This document shows positions 1-11,146 of a stretch of 64,000 nucleotides of DNA, piece by piece (position 1 is the first letter of the stretch; each line of letters begins with the position of its first letter). The DNA comes from Siphonodentalium dalli. Its lineage: Eukaryota; Mollusca; Scaphopoda; Gadilida; Siphonodentaliidae. Made by a program: the position numbers and the translations under genes. The stretch lies in the NCBI GenBank assembly GCA_032622095.1, contig CP136066.1:201648978-201712977 (forward strand), written 5' to 3'. The notes beneath the pieces were generated by a model. That model did not search any database, was not told the DNA's origin, and saw only the letters and a program-made list of their open reading frames with translations.

Positions 1-73
1 CTATGTGCCTAAATAAACCTTCTAAGTCTGTATTTTTAATGCACGGATTCTAGGACGCGAAGCGTGTAATAAA

Positions 74-234
74 CACAGAACGACACGATGTGTAAATGGG
101 TTTGTCGATACGAGTGCCGTCACGGAAGGATAGAACTCGAGGCGCAAGCGCCTATCGTCCTATCATTCCGTCCTATCCTATCCTTCCACTCGTGCTGTAT
201 CGACAAACCCATTTACACATCGTGTCGTTCTGTG
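74..234. repeat. Long foldback hairpin
   Basis: The first ~45 bases (CACAGAACGACACGATG...) return as a near-perfect reverse complement ending at 234. The centre carries a small GC-rich cap, GGCGCAAGCGCC, at 141-152. No coding potential is convincing; the open frames across it come from the palindrome. It belongs to a class of long single hairpins seen elsewhere in the window. Confidence 0.85.
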
Positions 235-610
235 CATTTATCTCACTAGTGAAAAATAGGCACGTGCTTCCAACGATACTTGGCATCGCGCCAACAAAAT
301 TGCCGCGCGGATTAAAATTATTTTGCAAAATCGCGCATGACGCAAACACCAGACATTGCAAAATGATTGCTTTGTTCATTAAAGTTAAATTGTTGTCCAA
401 CTTCTTTGTACTAACGAGAATAGGCACAAAACTAACGAAAATAGGCACAAAAACAAAGAGGCAAATTCGGGACAATATTTTTCGTCGCCAACCAGACGAA
501 ATGTCGTATACGCGTGCGCGGCTGTGAAACGTCTCAGCCAACGCCGTAAATGTATGATTTTTGCGTGCATTTTCAGCGTCTTAAAATGTCATAAAGCTTT
601 AGTTTTATGT
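235..610. other. No gene seen
   Basis: AT-rich sequence with overlapping short open frames on both strands and a short direct repeat (actaacgaaaataggcacaa-type, about 410-455). Nothing resembles a known protein or RNA. Confidence 0.5.
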
Positions 611-736
611 GATATACAAGATCTTCAACTCGTTATGTTGGGATATAAGATTTTATGAAAGTCGGTTGATAAATTTGTCAAACTCAATTCATAAAATCAT
701 ATATCGCAACATAACTCGTTGGAGATCCTCTATATC
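611..736. repeat. Imperfect foldback hairpin
   Basis: GATATACAAGATCTTCAACTCG at the left is matched in reverse complement by CGTTGGAGATCCTCTATATC at the right. Arms are ~50 bp with several mismatches around an AT-rich loop. It looks like an aged miniature foldback element. Confidence 0.7.
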
Positions 737-840
737 TAATCGGGCCCAGATAAAATATTAATTAATATACTAATCGGACACCAGGGGACACGTGTGTACG
801 ATTATATATAAACACTCGCATATCTAAGCTAAAACTGCAA

Positions 841-930
841 GTTTGGAGTTTGGGATGATACCCGGGAAGATTTGAAAGGGCCGTCGGCCCTCTCCTACAA
901 CCCACTTTTGAATGCCGTAATTCCGCTGAA
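841..930 (-). mobile_element. Retroelement 3' tail, copy G
   Basis: This short piece carries the two-hairpin tail shared with retroelement copies A-F. Hairpin 1 is GGG-atgata-CCC (852-863). Hairpin 2 is GAAAGGGCC-gtc-GGCCCTCTC (874-894), followed by CTACAACCCAC as in copy B at 22910. Sense is minus by analogy with the ORF-bearing copies. No ORF of the family is recognisable to its right, so this is a severely 5'-truncated or eroded insertion. Confidence 0.6.
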
Positions 931-1432
931 GAGCGTTTGTAGGGTTTGTGAGATTGATATATACCCATGCACAGTAGGTGTTTGCCTACCTTGATTCTCT
1001 GTGTGAGTTTTATGCGTTGATATATATATATATTATTTTGAATTGTCCTATTTAGTGCTTGCATAGACTCCAGTCGCCTTAGTCTGTTGTATTCAGGGAT
1101 TTTACTACGGGCTCAACTCTAGGAAGAGGGTGCAATGCCAGCCGGTTGACTTAAGGTCGGGGCTCATCAACTCTCGATGCTGCAATGCCCGCCTCCCACT
1201 CCTATGCGAGTGTCAGAACCCGTTGGCCTGGTTGTGTAGTGCAGTCGCGGATGAGGAAGCAGCTGATGCCAGACTGTGTTGGTTGGTGTGTCTCTGAAGG
1301 TTTGGAGTGCCAAGTAGTGTTTATAATTATTATGTCCCACCCGTCCTCCCATAAGCACGGGCGCGGGTGAAAGCGTGTATGTGCAAATTTGTATATGTAG
1401 TTGTTAGTAGTTTTGAAAGAGATAATTATTCG
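931..1432. other. No gene seen
   Basis: Mixed-composition sequence with short open frames on both strands, none resembling a known family. TGCAATGCC recurs at 1131 and 1180, hinting at a short internal repeat. Confidence 0.4.
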
Positions 1433-1767
1433 ATAGCTTATACTACGGCCACGACAAGCGTATCTATGCCACCCGAGGACATTCATCAGCGCCCAAGCAG
1501 CCATCTAGGGCGTGAGCCCGCTAACCTAGATATTGATATTTGTGTTAGTCTTGTTTTGTGTTGAGGTTTGTGAACTTGTTGTACTGTGTGATGATTTTAC
1601 AAGGTTAGCAGGTTAGTTGGTTGTTTGATGGAGATATTTACTCAATGGCTTATACTACGGTCACCACAAGCGTATCTACGCCGCCCGGGGACATTCATCA
1701 GCGTCCAAGTGGCCATCTAGCGCCTGAGCCCGCTACCATAGGTTTTGATATTATTGTTAGTCTTGTT
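1433..1767. repeat. Two-unit direct repeat
   Basis: A ~123 bp unit starting ATAGCTTATACTACGG (1433) recurs from ATGGCTTATACTACGG (1645). Both copies contain ACATTCATCAGCG, GCCATCTAG and GAGCCCGCTA, and both end near GTTAGTCTTGTT. The spacing is ~212 bp and the two are clearly diverged. Confidence 0.8.
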
Positions 1768-2490
1768 AGGCGGTCGATATTGCGGATTTTGCATGGTATG
1801 GGTTAGTACAAGATGGGTTGTTTATACTGAGTTCTAGCATTGGTCTTTATTGAGGACTTGCATTACTGCAGGGGTGCGTGGCCAACCCACTCTGTTCGCC
1901 TGCCGATGGTCAGTACGCACCAAAGAGCCATTTTAAGCATAATTGATAATTAGCTGTGTTCTAGGGGGGGGGGGGGGGGGGGTGACTCGTAGAATTACCT
2001 GTTTGGGGTGTTCGTTCCGTGTGTAGCTGGAAGAGAGTTTGATTATTAGACTTACTATCCGTGTGGCCGGACTGTGTTAGTAACCTGATCGACATCGCGC
2101 GTGTTTATTAAGTTCTTATGAGATAAGTTTATTTATTTATTTGTTTTTTTTGGAAAGTGTTTATTAAAACTGGAGATTGAGAACTCTATATATATAATGT
2201 ACTTTTACTTAATAACGGAGATTTGTATGAAACAATTTACAAGACTCTCAAATATAATCTGGGACTAATATAACACTAATATTAGTCCCAGATATAATCA
2301 GCATGCACCTCGGCAAGATAATACTTGGGCGTCATTGGTGGCCACATTCGTCGAGATAATACTCAAGCGACAACAAAAGAAAGACGCTCGAGTGGGTGTT
2401 AATCTAATGTACGCTTAATACTTAATCAATCTATATATAGTAATTAGTAACTGTGTGAGAAATCTAGATCATGCCATGAATCTCTACTCT
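1768..2490. other. No gene; poly-G tract and small hairpin
   Basis: Contains a 19-base G run (1964-1982), prone to length error. A near-perfect hairpin lies at about 2257-2293, with ATCTGGGACTAATAT pairing with ATATTAGTCCCAGAT. No coding signal was recognised. Confidence 0.6.
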
Positions 2491-5400
2491 TAGTGTGGTC
2501 GTGGTACGCAAAAAAAGGGGTTGACCCAGAAGAAATTGGTAGAGAAGCGATCTCGGTGTCATTCAACGCGGGAGGATCTCTGCTACAACATATCCAAAAT
2601 CCGCTAAAATCCGCTTTGGGCAAAATCCAGGATCCAAGATGGCGTCCAACATGGCCGCCTTTAGTCAAAAGAGATTCTGACTGAGATTAATTCGACATAA
2701 TGAGAACAAATGTTGCCATATTTATACAAATGTAAACATTTTTGCGAAGGTAAAGTATTATGCCACATATATATAGAAAAAACGGAACACCTCGCCCCAG
2801 ATGGCTGCCAAAATGGCGGCCTAAACTCGAAAATTTGAAGTTTTTGCCTAATATCTTAAAGATCAATTCCTGTTGTTTGATAATGGTTCAGACTGGCGAC
2901 ATTGATTAGTCATATTCATGTTAATTCAGCATTGGAGCAATGAAAGATACCATAAATGGGGTCCCAGACTCATCTATATCCTCAATAATTTGATTTTACA
3001 GAACGCGGTATAAAATTCCACAAAAATCGTTATTGGGATTCGTCATATATCAACAAGAAATGGACAGAACTGTACAATATAAGTTGGGCATACCATTATC
3101 TATAAATGCTCCAATTCAATGAAACCCAAATTGGCGCTTTGTCTTAAAATGGCTGCCAAAATGGCGGTCAAAATATGGAAAATGGCAGATATTTAGAATG
3201 GTCATCCGGGGGTTAGACCCAGAAGGAATTGGTAAAAAAGCGGTTTTGTTGTCATTCGACGCGGGAGAATCTCGTGTATAACATATCCAAAATCCGCTAA
3301 AATCCGCTTTGGGGAAAATACAGAATTCAACATGGCGTCCAACATGGTCGCCAATAATAATGAAAATGGCAAATATGTAGTTATTCACGAAAACCCACTC
3401 GACAAAACGCCAATTCGGCACCAATACACATCATTGATTGAAATCAATGTTTTTTTTGGGTATGAGTAGCCAATCACGATTCAAAATGCTAAGATGGCTA
3501 CCAAAATGGCCACCGAAAATTGTCGATATTTAAGTTCTGCTCAGAGGAAAGCCGAAACAACACTTGGGTTGTGAGCTAACGATGACAGACCTGTTGTTAA
3601 ACATGTTGCCAATAATCTACTACCACAATCAGTTCAGCCCGTAATGTTCCAACTATGCAGTATCTACTGCAGGATCCAACACGATGTCCACTTATTACGA
3701 GGGACTATCTGGAAATTAATTAAAAAGAAATTAAATTGCTACGAATCTGGATTATTTGAAAACACAGTTTAAATATTTCTACTTATAACGACTATTCGGA
3801 AGCATCAGGCTATAATGGGTTTTCCAGTGATGGCGAAAGTGAAAAGGACAAGAGGGAAAAGCGAATAATCTGGGGTTTACTTAATTGGTGGGCAAGTTGG
3901 TTATCGGAGCTGGGGAGTTTCGAAGTAAAATTATTTTCTTCAATATCAAGAGGAAAAATGAAAATTCGCACGTACATTGTATACCCTTCACACTCCATGT
4001 GACAATTCCGTGTCATGCGATTGTGGGTATATACACGTGGATAGAAACATTCTAGTAAATATATAGACGCACCGATATCTTCTACACATTTAGTGAATTT
4101 CATCAATGATATGTAGACACAATGTGCGCCACGGCTGGATCTGACCCGTAGGCGTAAAGGTATCAACCATTTAGCTTGATGAACTGGTATTTCAAGGTTG
4201 TCATTGGATAGAAATGCCACATGAACATGGTGATTAACAACATGTTTGTCTAAGAAATGTAAACAATGAACATGTTATTTTCCGGATGCTAGACAATCAA
4301 ACTGCCACATAAGGCGTTCATCCATGGTCATCAGAGCACGAACTATGTGCAAATTAATGACACGAAAACTATTTTCATGCGGACGACGTACTCTAGACCT
4401 ACATCCAACGTCATTTCCTATTAACTGTTATTGTTTCTACGGACGGTTTCGAGGTTTGAAAATCCCGCTTGTCCAAGAAAACCTCCATATACTTACGGAG
4501 TCGATGTGTAAAAATGTATGGGGATAGTTTCTTCATATATATATGTATTTGGCACACGTATTTTCTAGAACATAAGAGATCACCATTTACCGGAGAGTTG
4601 ATATCTGGGAAGAGATCAGAGTAAAACTACTTTTCTTACATGTCGAAATGGGGAATCCATGGGCTACATTTAGTTCCAGCTTGAAACTTGAAAATGATGG
4701 CCGAGCCCGAATTGTTAATATTTCGTCGCATCAGTGCTATCATGTAACCCACATTTTCAACTTTCCGAGAAAATGAAGGTTGAAGTTTTTAGACAACATT
4801 TCTCCTAATGTTGACAAAGCATGACGTATTGTTGTATTTATCCCAATGAAAACTGACATTAGCTGTTCATTGAACCACATATTGTTTTCTGTTTACTCCC
4901 TCGTTTTCTTTTAAAAAGCAATAGCTTGTTTGGAGATATGACATTTTGCGTATGCCAGCGACGATTCTTTTCCGTGCTATAATGCAGTTGTGCTAATAAA
5001 TGCAGATTAAGCTAAATATGGTGGCAATCGCATGTGTCTATGAACTAAAAAGTGCCTATTATACACTATGAAAATTCACCCATGTGCATCATCATACAGA
5101 AATGTGTGGAACAATCACAAAATTTAAATCACCAAATGATCACGTGACTAACATGGAGATACTACCATATAGCACACATTTTAGAATTCACAAACACAAA
5201 ACAGAAGTCACGTGGACCACCTGAAGCGTCCGATTGGCTGCTGTTGGACATACGACCTCATGGCACGAATAATTGTAAAGATTTGTTGGAGATACGATAT
5301 TTGCTTCACTGGTTTGTGCGAATATTTGTCATCCAATGCAAAGACAGCTTGGCCCATCGGATTGGATTTTTTCTCACGATTCGAATGGTATCAAATACTC

Positions 5401-6779
5401 ATTTCCCGCCATAATGGAGTTACGAGATTATAGCACTGATGCGTCGAGATTTTGTCAACCCGCGGGAAGCCACCGAAAGATTGAAAATAAATAGTTTTGA
5501 TGTATATGAGCCACATACATGTATATTAGCCAACTATCAACTGCATCCACCACTCACAACTTCCATTATATGATAAGCTGGTCAGAGTCTACCATTTTCG
5601 TTTTGGAAGCCATATTAGATAAAATTTATTGTTTCTTTTGGTCTATTTGAGATGGAATGTTCACAAATAAAAGAAATGCTCAATTATTTTGTAGACAAGA
5701 TCTGCTCATCCCTAAATATCAAATGTGACCAGAACCCCAAAGTCGATTTTGGTTAAATTTCATACCGCATTCGTTATAACTTATTAGTGAAGGACCGGAG
5801 TAAACTATGATCTAATCGATTAGACATGTCATTGCTGGAATGATCAGTTGACACGATCATTGAAAGAATGTACCCATTGTTTCCCAGTTCAGAGAGCAAC
5901 AAGTGATCAAAAGAAGTGATAGAAAATAGTATTTTTCACATCGGGTGGCCATTTTGGCAGCCATTTTTGGTACTGATTTTTAAGTTTTTACATAGAGCTA
6001 GAATAGTGGCATCATAAAGAGGTATACATTCGTATTTATTTAGTCAATTTTATTCATCAACCACTACTTATAATAGATTGAATGACACTGTGATCAATAT
6101 CCGCCATTTTCCATATTTTGGCCGCCATTTTGAGACAAAGCGCCAATTATGGTTTCATTGAATTGGAGTATTCATAGATATTGGTATGCCCGACTTACAG
6201 TGTACAGTTATGTCCATTTCTTGTTGATATATGACTGTAATCACAATGGCGATTTTTGTGGAATTTTATACCGCGTTCTGTAAAATAGAATTTTTGAGGG
6301 TGTAGATGAGTCTGGGACCCCATTTATGGTATCTTTCATTGCTCCAATGCTGAATTAACATGAATAAGCCTAATCAAAGTCGCCAGTCAGAACCATTATC
6401 AAACAACATGAATTGATCTTTAATATATTAGGCAAAACCTTCAAATGTTCGAGTTTAGGCCGCCATTTTGGCGGCCATCTGGGACGAGGGGTTCCATATT
6501 TGCCATAAACAGGTGGCAAAATATTTTACCTTTGCAAAAATATATACATTTGTATACATATGACAACATTTGTTCTCACTATTATCGAATTAATCTCAGT
6601 CAGAGTATCTTTTGACTAACGGCAGCCATGTTGGACGCCATCTTGGATCCTGCATTTTGCCCAAAGCGGATTTTAGCGGATTTTGGATATGTTATACACG
6701 AGATTCACTCGCATCGAATGACACCAAAACCGCTTCTTTACCAATTTCTTCTGAGTCTAACCCTCCGACGACCACACTA
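2491..6779. mobile_element. 4.3 kb element with ~0.9 kb inverted repeats
   Basis: Left arm (about 2491-3520) and right arm (about 5940-6779) are inverted copies. Shared landmarks include AGTGTGGTCGT / ACGACCACACT, CCAAAATCCGCTAAAATCC, the GGTCCCAGACTCATCTA block and several AAAATGGCNGCC motifs. The left arm is internally duplicated: the GACCCAGAAG-to-GGCGTCCAACATGG segment occurs at about 2522-2654 and again at 3216-3345. I see no transposase in the interior, so it is non-autonomous or the coding part is lost. Arm divergence by substitutions and small indels indicates age. Confidence 0.75.
3541..5939. other. Interior of large inverted-repeat element, no gene recognised
   Basis: About 2.4 kb between the arms. 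The longest open frame (3810-4220, minus, 136 codons) has no motif I recognise and no splice or codon pattern that argues for coding. A CACGTG-containing stretch lies near 5200. Confidence 0.5.
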
Positions 6780-6884
6780 TCTGGTTAACGCCCGTATAGA
6801 GATCATATTCCACCAGTACAAAATAATTACCCAGGAAAAATTCCAAAATTGTAAGCGACGCAAATCAATCGCTCACAAATTCAC

Positions 6885-7284
6885 TTAACCCTTTACCCAA
6901 CAGAAGGGCCCTGTGCCAATGCATTCTCTTATATATGCGAGTCGACCATAGGTCGCCTCGCATATATAAGAGAATGCATTGGCTTAACACATTAAAAATT
7001 ATAAAATTGTTAAAGAATGTAAGAAAAAATGGTAAAAAGTGTTAAAAAAAGATTTTTTTTAGGCCAATGCATTCTCTTATATATGCGAGGCGACCTATGG
7101 TCGACTCGCATATATAAGATAATGCATTGGCACAGGGCATAACTGTAACCATCACAATGTGGTCAATGAGCCGGTTCCAATGATATCCATATTTGTATGG
7201 TTTTATTGAGACAGACCCAAGATAATTTAGGCTGTTGAAGCTTTATTTGGCCGGTTTTGGCCGGTTTGTTGGGTAAAGGGTTAA
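6885..7284. mobile_element. TTAA-flanked miniature element, copy 1
   Basis: The termini are CCCTTTACCCAAC and GTTGGGTAAAGGG, each bordered by TTAA. That is the target duplication and CCC/GGG ending typical of piggyBac-type elements. Inside lie two hairpins (about 6918-6985 and 7063-7132) built from GCCAATGCATTCTCTTATAT, separated by an AT-rich spacer. It is close to identical to the copy at 62411-62816. No ORF, so it depends on a transposase elsewhere. Confidence 0.88.
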
Positions 7285-7424
7285 ATCGTGAAATTTCGAG
7301 TTGCGACCTATACACCTACAGTGAACTACATTATTAAGGAACAGATATAAACTAAGAAATTAATTCCCCGCATTATTTTTTTTTAACTTTATAAGGTTTC
7401 CTGTCAAAACTTTGAAGTGAGTGG

Positions 7425-7550
7425 TTCGGGGGGCTAGCCCAGGATTGTCGAAAGGGTCGAGTGACCCTTTCCTTAATCCCTCATGTTTTTGCCTTTATTA
7501 TGAGAACAAACAAAAAAACAAAATTAAGCATTTTGTGATGGTGATGGTGA
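7425..7550 (-). other. Retroelement 3' UTR with paired hairpins (copy A)
   Basis: Downstream of the copy A stop codon (7551), on the minus strand, lie an A/T-rich stretch and then two hairpins. Hairpin 2 is GAAAGGGTC-gagt-GACCCTTTC; hairpin 1 is GGGgctagCCC beside a G run. The layout matches copy C almost base for base. In non-LTR retrotransposons, 3' stem-loops of this kind can be the reverse-transcriptase recognition site; that role is inferred here. Confidence 0.7.
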
Positions 7551-8156
7551 TTACTTTTTCTTTTTCCTTTTCTTTTTTGGGTTTGGCTTTTCTGTTGATG
7601 ATTGTGGTGACGGAGGAGATTTCTGTTGGAGCTGTTGTAGGTAAAGTTGATGTCGCTGATTGTTGATTGTTGATATCCTCAACGCCTCTTGTGTCAATGC
7701 AATCTCTTTGTCTACCTCAGCCTGGAGTTCATCACGGGCGGAGGCTGCGCTGGTATTGTTGTTGGTGCTGGTGGAGCTGGAGGACACCGGGATGTTTTGG
7801 TAATCCGGTGTCCGAGGTGTAAAGTCCAGTTCCACGTCGAAGCTGGCGGCAGGAACATCTGGGGTGGTATCCACGTCCCTGTCTCCGCTAGCCTCGACGA
7901 CGACAGCAGGGACCTCCGGCAGATCCACGGAATCCCTGCTAGTTGGTGCTATGTCGTCAGTCTCCATGCAGGTTGAGTCGTCTGGGCGTCTCTCAGACAA
8001 CTTCGACAAAACTTTAAAAAGTTCCAAGGTTTTGTACTTGCGGAATATGATCGCTACGGGCGTTAGAGCTTCATAGCATGATCTATAGGAGAAGTGCAAA
8101 ATGGGTGACAGATAATGTGCAAAGTGTGCGATGCAATGGCAGAACCAGAAGAACAT
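7551..8156 (-). pseudogene. Retroelement ORF, conserved-core family, copy A
   Basis: This is an open frame of 201 codons from an ATG. Residues ~51-123 form the family core: SKLSERRPDDSTC, a TDDI/SRDSVDLPEVP acidic stretch, a DTTPDVPAASFDVELD stretch, and FTPRTPDYQNIPVS. The core is ~95% identical in DNA to copy C. After it come a short Asn run (TSTNNNTS), a helical Glu/Gln-rich segment, and a Lys-rich C-terminus ending in KKKRKKKK. The first ~50 residues have no counterpart in other copies, so the insertion probably begins near 8006 and the ATG lies in flanking DNA. No reverse transcriptase is present. I do not recognise a named domain; a gag-like or ORF1-like role is inferred only from the attached 3' tail. 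Confidence 0.6.
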
Positions 8157-8162
8157 TTCCTT

Positions 8163-8235
8163 ACAAGAAAACCATAGTCTGAAATGGTAACGTCCTCAAG
8201 ATCATATTATATTAGGCATATATAAAATATATTGG
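8163..8235 (+). repeat. Element terminus ACAAGAAAACCATAGTC
   Basis: ACAAGAAAACCATAGTCTGAAATGGTAACG begins abruptly here. The same ~75 bp end occurs at 13133 (same orientation) and at 19331 (inverted). Sequences outside the shared block differ, as expected for a transposon end. No matching second terminus is seen near this copy. Confidence 0.6.
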
Positions 8236-8540
8236 AGATTTAATATGTAAGTTGTTTCGTATGGGAGATATACAATACTCATATCGGCTGTTCAAACGAT
8301 GAAAAAACTTCCATAAGTCATCGAGTGCGCAGGGAAATTCTACAGGGAATGTTCGATCGCAAGCAAATGGTCGCTGCCACATGTATGTCAATATGTTCCG
8401 GTCCGAAGCACACATTTCCCCCATTCGCTTCGGTATTGCTTCTCCGTCTCGCATAGACCATATAGTGATACCTAATTCACTCAAGACGATGGTATTTGCG
8501 TGTTCTGTTCACGATGACGATGCACTAAACACTTCTAACC
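8236..8540. other. No gene seen
   Basis: Short open frames on both strands; the longest on the minus strand begins with TTG and has no recognisable motif. The stretch ends at a candidate hAT terminus, CAGGGTTGGCGC, at ~8541. Confidence 0.4.
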
Positions 8541-8793
8541 AGGGTTGGCGCTGGACCAAAATTTTCTCTTGCCAAAAGTTTTGCCAAATGAATTTTTTTT
8601 TTGCCAAATGAATTTTTTTTTTGCCAAATTAAATTAGCGTTTTTATCTTTATTCATATAAAACATAAACAGACACAGGTAACATGACAACAAATCAATAT
8701 TAAATGTTAATAGAAGACACAATACATTTAGACAAGCAATTGTCAAATACTAGTTTATCACATAAACCTATAGTATCGTAATGCACATTAATA
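8541..8793 (-). mobile_element. Candidate hAT 3' end
   Basis: CAGGGTTGGCGCTGGACC (from ~8541) matches the CAGGG-type ends of hAT elements and lies just 3' of the transposase C-terminal exon. A triplicated TTGCCAAATGAATTTTTTT unit follows (about 8579-8632). No partner terminus or 8-bp duplication was found, so the boundary is tentative. Confidence 0.4.
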
Positions 8794-9088
8794 TTAAACA
8801 TGAATGATTCTACGAGACTTAACATCAACGCACTTCAAACATGCAGCAGCAAAATCAAACTCAGACACAGATGGTCCTTCGATAGAAATTTTCATTAGAG
8901 CATTGAGATAACGAACAGACAATCGATTGCGCGATTTTGTTTTAACAATGTTTTGAATGGAGAAGGCTCGCTCGCAGTCGACTGTTGAAACGGGAACACA
9001 GACCAACAATCGTGAACAGTTTTGTGGACTTCTTTCATGTTTTTTGATTCGTTGATCATTTGTACGGCAATGTTGTGAGAATTTATGC
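8794..9088 (-). pseudogene. hAT transposase C-terminal (dimerisation) exon
   Basis: The translated exon contains VPVSTVDCERAFS, then KTKSRNRLSVRYLNALMKIS and EGP. This is the hallmark order of the hAT C-terminal dimerisation region, here of the ZNF862-like kind. A good splice acceptor (pyrimidine/AT tract, then TTTTCAG) precedes it on the minus strand at 9089-9090, so this is the last exon. It starts with one base completing a split codon and ends in TAA at 8794. The catalytic core expected upstream is not found. The N-terminal exon of the same kind of transposase is at 12279-12726 on the same strand. Hence this is a decayed element rather than an active gene. Confidence 0.8.
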
Positions 9089-9600
9089 CTGAAAATTAAA
9101 TATATCCACATATACACACAATAATTAAAATAATTTTGATGAGCTAGAAGTATTTTTATATATATCATTTATTAAAAAAATTATTAATTAATTTTGTTTT
9201 AAACATTAACTATTTATCCTTGGGCAAATATCTAAGCGACATCTGGGAACTTTTCCGAACTAATAACTTAATATTGGTCATTTTCATGTTTGTGTGACGG
9301 ATTTTTGCAGAAAATGTTAGTCTAATATATACTAAATAGTAAAATAGAAGTTTGCACTTGTTTTCTGCTGGTAAAAGTAGTGTTTTTATCGACGGGACGA
9401 TGACATCCGCATTCTTGAAAAAACGGGAACTACTATTTCACTGATCAGTAAACTGAATCAGTAGAATATGCTAAAACACTGAATGATGTCGATCGATATA
9501 TCACTATAGCTAGTCGGCAAATCTGAACACTAAAAGCCATATTTCGTTCACATTTTGATGTTTAGGTGTATGGGCATGCAGCCAAATTAACATATACTCA
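9089..9600. other. Intron-like or decayed hAT interior
   Basis: AT-rich, no open frame of note. It separates the hAT C-terminal exon from the 20-bp satellite and would be intronic in the original hAT gene. Confidence 0.4.
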
Positions 9601-10140
9601 ACTATTTGGAGATATCTCTAAATATTTGAAGATATCTCTAAATGATTTGGAGATATCTCTAAATATTTGTAGATATCTCTAAATATTTGGAGATATCTCT
9701 AAATATTTGGAGATATCTCTAATTATTTGGAGATGTCATTTGAAGATATCTCTAAATCGGTACATATCCATAATTGGATTTGAGATTAACCTTATCTCTA
9801 AATCAATTAGAGATATCTTTAAATCACCAAATCATTTGAAGATATCTCTAAATCCTTTGAATATATATCTAATTCATTTAAGGATATGTTCTATTTGAAC
9901 ATATCCGCAATAAAATACTTTTTCTGTAATTCGATTTGAAGATATCTCTAAATATTTGAAGATATCTCTAAATATTTGAAGTTATCTCTAAATCACAATT
10001 GAGCATATCCATAATTAAGTACTTCTCCATAATTCGATTTGAAGATATCTCTAAATAATTGGAGATATCTCTAAATATTTGAAGATATCTCTAAATAATT
10101 GGAGATATCTCCAAATGAATTAGAGATATCTCCAAATAGA
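9601..10140. repeat. ~20-bp satellite with palindromic core
   Basis: Units of about TATTTGGAGATATCTCTAAA are repeated roughly 20 times with point changes and gaps. The core AGAGATATCTCT is self-complementary, so each unit can form a small cruciform. Frames that stay open through it are a product of the periodicity. Confidence 0.9.
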
Positions 10141-10797
10141 ATTCACACCGCATAATCAAATGTCCGTCTCTCAGAAAAAAACGCCGTCTCTCAAAGAAGG
10201 AACTACATCTCTCAGAGAAGGAACGGCGTCTCTTGGTAACCCATCGCGTATTTTCTTCAACATGATATAAACAACAACAGCCTGCAAAGTGAGTATATTT
10301 ATTTTAAGACTACGTTGTGGTGCACCTAGTAGATGAATACTTCATGTCACTTTACTCAAAGTGTCATGATCGAATCAAACGCAATAGTAAACAAAAAACG
10401 TCTCACAAAATGAAAGCGGAGACTCGAAATTCAATTTGGGAATGTAAATTGCACCACTTTTCGAACTATATAGCACACACAAAATGTTGTATGCTTAAGA
10501 TTCCTTACCAAAACACTCTGAAAATAAATAAAATACAAGTTATATCACCCATTGATAGCTTTGCTGATAACTATTTAGTGTTTTCTGACTTGAAACAATG
10601 ACCGCGTTTCGGGTTTGAGACACAACACTACTCTCAGAGAATGACAACTCCTACTCCCAGATAATTAAATTTATTATATGACTATACTAATTTCCTTTAA
10701 AATACCAGTATTGTTTGCGATGAAAATCCTGAATGCCTGAAACCCCCGAAGTGTGATCTGTATGAACGAGGCTACGTCAGAACGAGGCTAAGTCATA
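10141..10797. other. No gene; GTCTCTC short repeats
   Basis: Begins with a few CGTCTCTCAGAGAAGGAAC-type repeats (10163-10240). A 94-codon open frame (10317-10601, plus) lacks recognisable motifs. Confidence 0.4.
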
Positions 10798-10921
10798 TAA
10801 TAAACACATTACTACTGTAGTGATTGTTCTTGGTTGTGCATCACGTCTCGTTGACGAGGTCAACTCGGCGTGATACTTCAACCAAGATCAATCACTAGTA
10901 CAGTAATATTGTGTATTTATC
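10798..10921. repeat. Imperfect foldback hairpin
   Basis: ATAAACACATTACTACTGTAG...TTCTTGGTTG pairs with CAACCAAGATCAATCACTAG...TGTGTATTTAT in reverse complement. Arms are ~55 bp with a few mismatches, around a CGTCTCGTTGACGAGG-type centre. Confidence 0.75.
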
Positions 10922-11146
10922 ATTCATGATTCTCCGAAACGCTATCAGATAATGACAACTCCTCCTCTCAGTGAATGAAATGTTAGCGAGTATAGTACAC
11001 ATAAAGTTACGTTAGGCTAGCCTATATGTAAGACCCGGGAAAACCTTTGACAACACAATGTCTATATAATAGAGCATTACCGGTTAATCATATTTCACAC
11101 AATTCCATCTCAGAATCAGAAAATGCCTTACCTTTTTTATTTACAG

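Noticed and set aside
1130-1200. Possible ribozyme core on the minus strand (GTTGATGAGCCCC)
   Set aside because: No GAAA partner or cleavage triplet in the right place.
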